Below, piece after piece: positions 37,148 through 49,203 of a stretch of DNA of 64,000 nt. The notes under the pieces were generated by a model. It did not search any database and was not told the DNA's origin. It worked only from the letters and a program-made list of their open reading frames with translations. The stretch lies in the NCBI RefSeq assembly GCF_963662255.1, contig NC_085052.1, positions 14,359,151-14,423,150 on the forward strand, in the 5' to 3' direction. The stretch comes from Cinclus cinclus. Its lineage: Eukaryota; Chordata; Aves; Passeriformes; Cinclidae. How positions within the stretch are numbered: position 1 is the stretch's first letter; each line of letters opens with the position of its first letter. The position numbers and the translations under genes were made by a program.

Positions 37148-40100
37148 GTCAGCAAAGCACAGCATTAAAATAATAAAGTGTATATGTCAGAGGGGTAAAT
37201 AAACACTTCCTGGACATTAAGACACCATTTCCTTGAGAATATGGCATAATTTCAGAAATCTTCTAAGACTTTTTCTTCATATATGACTTAGCTATTTTTT
37301 TCTTCTTTTTCTTTCTTTGCATTATGGTCAACTGTGTTTAATATCATTACAAGCAGCTGGAGAGCTGGTGCAGAGATCTCTCTCTGATCTAGAACAACAG
37401 ATATCACAGGCACATCAATCAAGTAATAGGTTTTGGGCAAAGAGATTCATAATAAAACTACAGATGATAAATTGGCATTGTCTAGAAAAACAATGAAGTA
37501 ACAGAAACTTAAAAGTCAAGTTTTGAGGTTCTTAAAATTTTTTTGAGCCACTGCATTTGGTCAGTAATTCCATCAATCATATGCTGTGCCTTGTAAATCT
37601 AAAACTTAGAGGAAGGAAGCATCAATTTTGTCTTCAGTTTATTATTCAGGTTGAGCCATTCTCTCAAACTTCCTCTTCTGAATTTCAATCTGAAAATTAA
37701 ACATCCAAATTAAAAAGTGACTAACAATCTACCCAGAAATAAAACATCTCTGTTAACAGTGGGCACCCTCAGAGAGGCTTCCCTAAGATGTATCACCCAA
37801 TGTTAAATTTAAAGGCCATCCTCTGGACTTAGTGAATTATCTTGGTCATAATTTGTAACAGAATCAACCCAAACACACATCAAAAATAAGCAGAGGTTAT
37901 GAAAGGGAAACCAATATTAAACTAAAAATTTTAATGCTTTTGTGCACATCCCAGAAACTGAAATTACTTCTCTTTAGAAGTTTGACTTGGTCTGGTAGAG
38001 GAGCACATGGATAAATTTCAGACACGAATCAACAGTAAAATAAGGATGAATTAGTAATTGTAGAAGACAGCTTGGTTTATCAATTCAAGAATGCACTTGC
38101 AGAGGCCTTGTAAGACATGGGACAAAGGAATAAGCTGTCAACTCTGACACCATTTGGGTCATTGTCATTATGTGGAGTTGAGAGTTCAGCACCCACACCT
38201 GCCTTTTGAACACCACAGTGTTGAAATGTCAAAGTAATGGAACCATTTAAATCAGAGTGATGCAAGGAACCAGCCTCCATTGCAGAAATGAGCATTAACC
38301 AGTAAACACCATCAATGAATCATCTGGTGTTTTCTTAAAAATATCCTCTTCCACTCCATGCATCCTTTTTTTACTAGATTTTTTTTCCCCTCTGTAGACA
38401 GTTTTTTGTCTCCTACAGTTGTAAGGCAAACTCCTAGCTGCCTTAGCACAAATGAGTCGGGGCTCTTGGAAAGTGACATCTGGAGCAACAAATTTACTTC
38501 TCTGTCTGATCATTAATAGAACACAGACTCAAACCAAAACCAAAGAACAAAATACAACCACCATCTGAACAAGAGTAATTAATTTTGATCTGAGTAATCT
38601 CATCTGAAAAAAATGATAAGAGTTTTTTTATCTCAGCCATTCATGTTCTGGTGGGATAATCATGAAAATCTTATTTCAAGTGATTAAAAGCTACAGGATT
38701 ATTTCTGCACTGCTGGAAACATGAAGAAATATTTACTTTATTGTTATCTGCAGCTTTGTTTACTAGGGTACCTACAGTTACTTATAAAATCAGAAGAAAA
38801 AGGAAAAGCAAGTTGGGTAACCAAATTTTTAAATTTATGATTTTTTAAAGAATTTGTTTAAAATAAAATTTCCATGGTAAAAGTATGCAGCGAGATTCCT
38901 GAAATGCCATTCCTTATAGGCTCCTAAAAAGTTAGCAGAAAGTGTAAAAGCTGGGGTATAAAAATTACAAAGAAGAGAATAAACGCTAACAAATATGCTA
39001 AATGACGAACGTTCCTACTTGGAGGGCAAGTGTAAATATTTGTTCTTAAATTATTAAACCATTGTATCAATCTGAGAATTTATCCCTTATGACTTCATGC
39101 CTTTTGAAGGTGGCTATAAACCTATTAGCAGTAACGAAGCACAAAGTAAATGGCTGATTTTGTCAATCACTGGGACCTTGTGTTATGTAATGTGGATTGT
39201 GGGTCATCTGCAAGCTTCATTAATCATATATAGCCCATTCATTCACGAGGAAAAATGATGAATTACTGTCTGTGGAAGCCTAATATTAGCCTCACTAATT
39301 CCATGGAAGTGCAGGATATACTGTAAGCTTTTTTCCCCCTATAAACATGTTGGAGACTGCAATCTGTAATCCTGAATGACACTTTAATCCATGTAAGCAG
39401 ATATTTATTTCCCATGGAGCCACACTGATTTTAGTGGCTGATGCCTGCTTGTGTCTAATTACAATATAGTTTTCCTACTGTTCCTATGATGATAAAATTC
39501 TGTATACATAAGAAAAAGAGATTAGGGATTTCATTTCACCCAACCTCAGCCGACTAAAATTGGACCAATAAACAAACCACAAAAAGTGAAGGGAAGGTAC
39601 TTTGGATTATTATATATAGGCAACTAAACTACTATAGAAGTCATGTTATATAAAATGGATTGAATGTAATCTTATAAAGAATTAGTTCAGGCTCCAACAA
39701 AACTTTTGGGAAGTTTTTGGGAAGTATTGCAGAATTTTTCTTCACTCATGGCTAGAGACTGCACATTAATGACGTAACTATTTATTTCTATACCAACATT
39801 GTTTAGTATTGTAAAACTCTCCCCTCTCCTCCAGCATTTACCCATGATATATTTATAACAGCAATTATAACCCCCCATATTTTGTTAGACAAAACAAACA
39901 AAAATCCAAATCTTTTAATCTGTTCTCATGAAATGGGATCTTTTTCCCTCAATTATTCTCGGGATAACCTTCAACACTGGTGACAAGAAACTTTTGCAAG
40001 TTTCAGAGGAGGTCTCACAAGAGGCAAATGCATCTCCATTTGTTCCATAAAGTACAGTAGGTGACAAGTCATTTGCTGCTTGTCTCTTGTCTTTAAAAAA

Positions 40101-41119
40101 AATAGGCACTTGAAAATAATTATGCTGGTGATATCCTGAAACAAACACCTTGCAGTGCTGAGTTGTCTTGTCATCCTTGTACTTTATGGCTTTCTACTTC
40201 ACTGCCTTGAAATTTTTTCTTGATGCTTTTTTTTCTACCTAAGATTGTTGCTATTTTGTTAAAGATTTTTGTGTGTGTTTTGTACAATGATTAGCACAAA
40301 ACGGTTATGGCTACTCAGCCTAGAGTGATAGTTATGGTAATAATGACAGCAATCTGAACATATGCGTGTTCATTCTCTCAAGATATACCAGAACACTACC
40401 AACATTTTTCTTTGTCTAATGGTACTGTGGAGTTATCATCAGCAATAGCTGTGAGTCATTACAATTACATGCTCTCTATGGTACTTAATACACACTTTGA
40501 AGGACATTTCATTTTCCATAAATCCCTAGATAACTAATCTAGTCCAGTCTATGTCTACAAAAACATCTGCATTCTGAAAGACAAGTACTTTCTTTTTTAC
40601 TGAATTAAAAATCAATGTGATTTCATTGGCATGTCCTGTAGGGTCATTTCTTAATGAGAACAAATCCAGCCTCACTGCAAGGACTGGGAAAGAGATTTCT
40701 CTTTGCTTTTCTGAAATATACACACATGCTGAGACTATTTGTTTCCCCATGTAAATAAAAGGGAGCCCTGTATCCAGACCTACACGTGTAAGTATTAGCT
40801 TTATCTTATCACCACAACCAGTTGTAGACTGATGGTGAAAGGCATTGCCTCCAGTGATAGCTCATGCAGTAGAATGCACACTGCATTGCCAACTGACATT
40901 TAACAGCACCTAATATGCATTCAGCCACTAGTGGAAAATTTTTATGTAACACTTTCTAGATTTTACTTTAATGTACCGATTGCAGAGGAGATATGCAGTG
41001 CTCTGAACAGCAATCTGCACAGCAGCTACATTCACTTCGGAGAGAAAACATTTGACATCTGCTTACATTTCTTGATCAAGAAATGATCGTAGCTAAGATA
41101 ACAGCTGAACCTAAAATGC

Positions 41120-41198
41120 TGTGAGTGTGTGTGTGAGCGTGTAACTGTGTGTGTTTAAGTGTGTTAGTGTGTTAGAGTGTGTTAGAGTATGTGTGTAA
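41120..41198. repeat. Degenerate GT-rich tract with GTGTTAGA subrepeats
   Basis: (GT)n is interrupted and passes into repeated GTGTTAGTGTGTTAGAGTGTGTTAG-type units of about 8-10 bases. It is a decayed dinucleotide repeat that has begun to form a longer unit. Confidence 0.75.
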
Positions 41199-42394
41199 AT
41201 TAATATCTGCTTGTTCACCACTTATTTTTCTGAATGTGAGGTACTCTGAACAAAAATAATCTTGTGCAATGCAACTGCTTGATTGCACATCATTGCTTCT
41301 CAGTTTAGTCTTGTTTTCAATACTAAATCTGATTTCCTTCCTCTCCCCCACCCACCCATTCACATTCCTTTCTACTTCAGTTCTGGAATGTGTGGTCTGT
41401 GGCCAGCTGACAACTCTTTTTTTAAAAAATAAATTGGAGGATATTTAAACAGGACATTTTAAAGATCTATGGGTCATGAGCAGGGAGAGCTGCTGGAATG
41501 AGCAGAAAGTAATTTGAATGTTTGAATGATTTCTCTTTCCCATTCTTCTTTTCCCACCTGTGTCTATGAAACTGATTCTGATTGATGCTTCCAAGGTCTT
41601 CAACAACTTCTGTAGTGCCACCAATGACTGTCAGGAGATACCTGCACATCCTGGGAGTCAAACAGCTCCAATAATTTAATTCTAGTCTATATTACTTTTT
41701 CAGATATTTTACATCTATATCTTCAAGTTTTGTCCTTTTATTGCTTAACCAAAAAAAAAAAGACCAAAATAATTTATAAGTAGGCTTTATTTCTTGGAAA
41801 GTTGTGGAGTTTGTCACTGAGAAGCAAGATAGACCAGATGTGTTGTAGCACAGAAAGAAAGTGGTGCTCCAGGCAGACATTGTCAGTAAGGGAGGTAGGA
41901 TTGTCATGGGACTTTTATGCAGGATCAAAATTAAGTAATGTGTTGCCATTTTGGCAGTACAGGACAAGCTGTAATTTGTACAAGTCTTGCAACCAGTTAC
42001 CAAGGATAGAATAAAGTATCACTGCCTGCTTCTGAAATCACCTGATACACTTCAAAATAACTTGGTCTTCACTGGCAGACAACATATAAAATATTAGTTC
42101 TCAGAATGCTAAAGGAGAGTAGGTTAAGCAGTTCCTATGTCTACAGGTGGTTGACACGGGATAGGTAGAAGTAAAACTAGAAGTGAATCTTCTACACCAA
42201 TAGAGCAACGCGTTTAAAAAGAAAACAAACCACTAAACTAAATAAATCCACCCCCCCTGCTCCATCTACTAACCTCAACATTACAGCTCATGTAGAAAGA
42301 GCCATTGACAAATATCCTCCGGCCTACGTCAACTCTTGTGGAAACTTTTTTACCTGGGTATCAGAAAAAATCTTCACCTTTCCAAAATTGTTAC

Positions 42395-42440
42395 TAGAAG
42401 CCTTGATCCCGCTGCTGCTGAGATCAATGAGAATTTTATA
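42395..42440. repeat. Possible ancient amniote repeat remnant
   Basis: GCCTTGATCCCGCTGCTG...GAGATCAATGAGAATTTTAT resembles the TGATCCCACTGA-GTCAATGGGAGTTTT module of old interspersed repeats common in reptile and bird genomes. It is short and diverged, and the family name is uncertain. Confidence 0.25.
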
Positions 42441-45400
42441 TGCGAACTGAAAGAAGGATTAGCATTAAAATCATGAAGTTTGCAATAAAATTAAGTATTT
42501 TATATATTTTTCCTAGTAAATTTCAATGTGATTAATAGGAATTTGATCTCTAAGAGAACCAAGTAATAGATACAGAAGGCTCTGCAGCAAGGTTTCCTAG
42601 CAAGCCAGAGACAGATTGCAGCTCTTTCAAGTCCTGTTGAAGTGCTTTAATACATTTATCTGTAAAACATCTGAATGTGCTTCCCCCGAAGTAATTTCTG
42701 CAAAGAATTAACAAAGCAAAGCAATTTTATTGTTCAACCATCATTTATTTTACAGCTCCCTTACCTATTCTGAGAAGGGATTAGTGTAGAAGTTCACACA
42801 TCTAAATTGACCAGTTGTTTCTTGGTCAAGTATTTTCATCACAATATCCTAAATATATGATACTATCAATGATATATATTAATATAATATGAAATGATAA
42901 AAATATAGTATTGCCTCTCTGAAGCTAGTGAATTTTCAGAGTGTTATAATTGCTGTGTTTTGGATCTTTTATGTGTTAGCAGTCTGGCCTGGAGAATGGA
43001 CAGAGATATGATAAAATTGCATATACATCTTCTTAGTGATATGGAAAGTAAGGGGATAAGTTGGAGAAGACAGCTTAGTCTGGCCATTTTTGGATTTTCC
43101 AGTGACTCTACAACTGCATGAACACCAATCCTAAATTTCCTTTGGAATAAAATTTATTTTCTTACACTATCAGTTAACTTCTTTCATTTGGTACCACAAA
43201 GATTTCTCTTTTCATATCCTGCACAAATTCAAGGAAGCCTAGTGCTAGTAGATATAACAGTGAAGGGTAATGTGAACTGAAATTACCATGGCTAGATTTC
43301 GATCTTGCTGGTTTTCAAATAATCTTGAGTTTCTTTAAAAGGTTACTCTATTGAAAGAAAAAGAAAGGATGGAAAATTGGATCCTTCAAAATAGCTCTTT
43401 TGAATGCAATGTAATCTCAAAAGATGGTCTCTGTGTATCTGGTGGGCTTATGAAGCTATTTACCAGCACAGTAAAACAAGGGCAAGTTGTCTAATGATGT
43501 TTGCATTAGTAAATAAATGGGTTTGGGACAGGAATCTGTTTTATCCTACCTGTCACAGCACTGAGGAAGTCTCTGGATACTAGTAAGGGAGACCATGAGT
43601 GTCATAGTTACAGTGCATTTGTGATTTATAAGTTTAAATATTCACTAATCCTATTTTATTATAAACACCCCATGTATTATAAATATTTTCTTTCTTTAGA
43701 CCAATTTTGATACTCAGAAATAATTCATTTTGGTGGGAAGGAGCAAATAAGTAAAAAGATAGGCAAAGGACAAGCTTTTCTTGCTGATTTACTTCCAGAC
43801 TTTAAATCCTTGTTGTAAGTGGAATGACAAGGAGCATTTATTTTAATTCCCATTGAGAGCCCTGTGAGCACTAACTTCCATTTGCTTCTCAGGCTTCCAC
43901 AGTGTAGGTATTTTTTCTTCTCCTCTCTAAAAGAAATTTCTGGTAACCAGCAGAGCACCAGACTGCCTTGGGACATTGCACAGATAGGAACTTCACAAAG
44001 TTGCTGCCTGAATCCTAAATGTGCTAGGGCTGTTTGGGCCTCTCTGAGCTGTTCCTGGGTAATCCTGTAAAGAAATTCTTATGAACAGGGGCATCAGATG
44101 TCTCCAACTTGCATAATCAGCCTGCAGAATTTCGATAATTGACAGCAAAGCCTCCACTGTTCAGTTCCAAGCATGTGTTTGGTATACACACGTTGTACAC
44201 AAGGCCACTATTTTAAGTAACATAAATCCAAATTTATTAAAATCATGTGAGTTAGAGCAAAATCTGAATGTTCAGGTTATGTAGATTAAAAGGAAAGAGC
44301 CTTTATTTTTCTTTGGACCCTGTCTTTCAAATGATCACAGAAAATATAAAAGGGAGAAGAAATCCTTAATTACTATTCTTGATAGTTTTAGTCTCGCTTT
44401 TGTAACTACTTCAAGAACACTGAGGAAAGTATGCAAGTTTCAAAATTGATTCCTCCCATTTTATTTCACTTACTTTTAAATTAAGTGCTGGATAAATTTT
44501 ACTCTTTAATCCATTCTTAAGCGGTGTGTGGAAATACACCTATGAACTTCTGTAAGAGTATATTAAATTCTAAAGGTCTCTTGGTAGACTTAAGGGAAAT
44601 TCTTACATATGCTGGATGTTGTGTTTCATGTTGGGGAATAGGCTGAAACAACCCGGGAGGACAACCTTGTGCTGTTTCATGCTCTGCATTTCTGCTGGAG
44701 CACAGGGTGCCCAACACAGACCTTTGCCAGCCCAGTCCCTGCCTTTCAACCTCAGAGTCTTTGAAGACATTTCTCATGCTATTGATATATCAGCAAAATC
44801 ACCACTGTCTTGATTTTCAGTAAGAATGCCCATTATACAAGATGTGAAATAATACATTGAAGCTGTCCCCTTTAAAAGTGGTAGTTTCTTTTTGGGTTTT
44901 TTTTAGAATGAAAATAAACCCAAGAATATTGGCTTCAAAACACATTCCTAATGCTTAAACCAGTTTCTGAAATGTAAAAAGTACTTAGGCTGAGGGGGAA
45001 GGGACATTAGATGAAGAGATTATTAAAAAATGTATGATTACTTAAGGTCAGCTATTATTGTAGCAGAACCTAGCCATAGAACCATCTGAAAGTTTTATCA
45101 GCTATGACAATATTTGAACTTATTCATGATCAGTATTCACGGCCAACCATTAGTTTACTTAGGTATCCAATAATTATAAATGTAAAACAAAACTGTTTTC
45201 TGGCTAGCATGGCCTGATAAGGAAGTACTGTTTCCTTACTCTATTCAAAGAAGTTTGGATCACTCGACTTATTTTAGATCATCCTTTGCTGTACCAGACT
45301 GAAAGCCTGGACAGGAGAATCAACCCACTGGGTGAAATTTGGGACCAATATTGATGACAGTAATATATCTTTGAAGATCTTTGAAATACAAAAGTTTAGA

Positions 45401-47119
45401 CCTTACAGAGGACAAATTGAAGAATGCAGAAAAGCTGTAATGCTGTGACTCAGCCCAGCACTTCCAGCTGAGATGAGCTCATGACACCCTTGCAGTGGCA
45501 ATGCACTTGATTCTGAAATTGAGACTACAATAAAGCTGCTCTCTTGGCTGACATGTTCCTGTATAATCACTTTTTCAAACATTCTACGAAGCTTGTAGAT
45601 CAGGCCTCAGCTAAGCAAAGTTTTCTTAATTTATTTTTTTCCAGCAGATGACTTCCTGCAAATTTCCACAACTCTTCCTAAGACTTGTCTTTCCATGTGT
45701 ATGGATGGAGCTCACCAGCATCCATGGGCATTTACACTCTGGTACCCTTTGAAATGACATCGTGCAAGGGTTTCTGAAAACCATCTCATACCACAAGCAT
45801 GGCTGAAAAAACAAGCAAGTGGGTGACCCTCCTTAATACAACTGTGCATCTTCAGAAAAAGGTAGCTTGGAGGTTTTTTCCTGTAGCAGAAGAAAATATT
45901 GACTATTACTATTATTTTGTTTTACTTAAAGTGAAGGATTAGATCAATTTGGCAGCCATACTAAGGATTTTCTGTGTGTTGTGGTAACAATTTAAAAAAA
46001 TTCAGGCAGTAAAATATCATTAAAATTGGGATTAATCAGGATTAACACACATTGGGGGGTGGGGAATGCATTATTAAGTCTCCTTGTCACCTTCACAGAT
46101 TTCAGTGCTTTGTTTCACATGAAAATAAATACCTCATGGATTCCTGCAAGTTTCAATAAATACATTATTATTGATCCAATATAGACATCCTTTTTACAAA
46201 AACAGCATTGAAAATAAGTTTATATTTACCAAAGGAGCACATCCTTGGGTTATTTTGGGTTTGTTTTCAATTTGCTTGTCCCCTGACCCTCTTGCTTATT
46301 TCCTCTGGCAATAGCTATTCCTAGACTATAAATGTGCTCCGAACACAGAGGAATTCTGCTGTTAACTATGATTTCAGAAGTGTAAATCTATGATAATAAA
46401 TAATCTAAAGTCAAGAAAAACTAGATGTTAAGCTTTTTTTTTCTCATGGCCAGTAGAAATAGCAGTTTGATACAATATATACAAACTAGAGGAATATTTT
46501 TTGGCAAATACTCTTTTTTGATTTTCCTGTTTCCTAGTGACACAGTTGGAAGCAGGAAACTCTTTCTGAGTTTTGAGCTGCAGTAGTCCAAAGGATATCC
46601 TTGTCTCTCTCCACCTCTATAAATAAAGTGGGAGAACTTTTACCCTGCCTCTAAAACTCAGCATGTGCAGCTTTTAGGCTGTTTACAAGGACAGTCCGAG
46701 CGGTTCATAACTAATCGACTTATTTGCAACTAATGAGAACTGAAGTATTAAACATCCAATGTTGCTTTCTGAGGCTTCTGACAAATATTAGGTCCCTCCC
46801 CAAACACGCAAAAACAGAGTCTGGGCATCTAATAGTTTACTTCAGTTATATAGCTCTAACTACAGTGGAAGCATCACGAGAATATCAGATTTTGATTTAA
46901 AAGAGAAATCTTATTTTATAGTTGAACAATTTTGAGCCTCTTTTTTTCCTCTTCCACTTGATAAATTTTCCAGAATGTATCATATTTAATGTAAGTAATT
47001 TTTTTTTTGATAGAATGAACTGGAATAGCATTTGCCTACCTTGTTGAATAAAGCACAATGATGTATCTTTACAATAGTCTAATTTGGGTTTAAACTTTCA
47101 GGGATTTTTTTGGTATGGG

Positions 47120-47169
47120 CTTTTTTTTGTTTTGTTTTGGTTTTGGTTTTTGTTTTTGTTTTTGTTTTC
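47120..47169. repeat. (TTTTG)n/(TTTTTG)n tract
   Basis: Units of T4-5 G in tandem, about 50 bases, with a period that shifts from 5 to 6. Confidence 0.85.
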
Positions 47170-49181
47170 CCCAAAGGTTTACTTTTATAACATCTGCTTG
47201 ATCTCTCAACCCAATTTGCTACAAACTTGAACCAAAGTTACTGGAAAAGTGTGGTTTCAAGGAGGAGCAGTATCAGCTTGTGTGTAGTTGCTTGAATATC
47301 AGGCTCCTGATTCCTGCAGGAAAATGTTGGAATGCTCAGAACAGGAATCATAAGAGTGAGAAGAGGATGTAAAACTTACTGCAAGATGCAGATTATATAG
47401 AAATGGCAGTAACTACCTCTAAGATGATTTCACTAAAGACTGCAGTAGATTTCCACTACCAAAAATCTATATCAAATTTGGATACCTATTTTTCTGAAAG
47501 GCTATCTGTCTTTTATTTCTATTTTGGATGCAATTCAGGAAACTCTTAGAGTTTCTCTTATGCAGAAGACCAGACTGCCAGGACATCAGTGAAGTCCCTG
47601 ATTACTAATAAGTGATTACTTTTTATGGCTGATTATTAAATTTGCCAAGATTTAGTAGATGAAAGCCTGGCTATGAAAGTTCAAAATTATACCATAAATT
47701 AGAAATATTTTAATTGCCTGGGTGATTTAAATACTCAATAATAATTGTGGGTTATGAATTAGGATTATTTTTATTATAAATTATGATGGTACAGTCAGGA
47801 GATAAAAGCAGAGCTTAACTCATCTGAGACCAGGGAATCAGGAGGCTGCATTGAGCCTTGCTGGTTTACCAGCTGTACAGGATCCAGAATATCCATCCAG
47901 TGCATTTGGGACAGGGAGTGTGAACAGTAGCATCAGCAGATGAAGATGCCTGATTTTTGCAGTTTTTCCAGAAACTGAAAGCTTTTCAGTAACCTCAACA
48001 TAGCAGCAGTTCCCAAGGACAGTGGAAAGAAAGTTACCATAGGCTGGAAACTTCTGCAGTCAGACTTTCCATCACTCTTCCTGCTGAGGTGAGACTGTAA
48101 CTTCTCAGTCAGCATGGACAGGTCTGTGGGTCCATCAGCACAGAATAGCTGCTCTGCCTGGGGGCAGTGAGGCTCACGCTGGTAATTTGGCTGAACACCA
48201 GGATGTACAATGGCACCTGTTGAGACAGGATGGAGGAACACACCTCTGAATCACAGACCTCTCATTTAGGCCATGGACTCTGTGTTTCCTGCCTGCAAGG
48301 AAGGTTGATTTCACTTCTGTCGTCAATATACAGCTGGAGACAGTTAGAGGAGGGATCAGAAATTCCACTTGCAGCCTGTTGAATGAAGGGATCTAACACA
48401 GAGAGCAGAAAAAAAAATCAAAGAAATAATATATTCACAGGGAATTAATGTCCACAGACCAGTAATCATCCTAACCTAACAAAAACTGGGCAAAGAAAGA
48501 ACATGTAATCACTCAGTTTTTAACTGTTCCCTTCTTGTTTTCAACCTGTTGCCTAGACATGCCAGGAACAATGCAAAAACTTCCATTCACTACTTCTTTG
48601 GACACCTCCACTGCCCTAGACAGACACATACACTCAACAATCGTTATTTTTTACCAATGGGTGAGAACATTTTTATGCCCTCTTTGTCTGGGAAGAGTAA
48701 GATTAATCTTTACAGAGAAGATGCATTTTAGTAGCCTCTTTTGAGGAGATCTTGTTTCACCATCTGAGAGGCTGTCCCTAAATATCCTAGTTGTATATCT
48801 GTTTTCCCTTTACCAGGTACTTTTAACTTTGGATGTATTTTACCTCATCATGACAATGAAAGGCAGGAGAAGGAAGAGCTGAGAACACTCACAGGAATGG
48901 AGGATGAGGATTACCTACATCCTTTGTACTTTTTAAAGCTTTTGTTCCCTTTCCTTTCCTTTCCCCCAAGATGAGAGAGTTCTTTGGTGTCCTTTGTTTT
49001 TAGTTTCTGAGCACGTTATGTTATGTGATCCTGCTTGGCAAAAGCTGCACCCAATTCTGTTTGGGGTCCCTTGTGCCAGGCACGCCTACTAAGAATGGTT
49101 TTGCCTAAGGAGATTTAATTCCAAACAAAGGCAAATGGAATAAAGGAAAACTGTGACACACAGTCCCTGTTCAAACTAGGA

Positions 49182-49203
49182 AACTGATTCAGCTGAATCA
49201 GTT
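49182..49203. repeat. 22-bp perfect palindrome centred on an E-box
   Basis: The arm AACTGATTC (49182-49190), the centre AGCT (49191-49194) and the arm GAATCAGTT (49195-49203) form a perfect 22-bp palindrome with no spacer. A third copy of GAATCAGTTT follows directly at 49207-49216. The centre is CAGCTG, a bHLH E-box core. This is striking in an otherwise featureless region; function is unknown. Confidence 0.85.

Noticed and set aside
47933..48241. 102-codon minus-strand frame with somewhat protein-like composition
   Set aside because: I looked for CR1 or retroviral blocks and found none; no other support. Could be an old unrecognised repeat.
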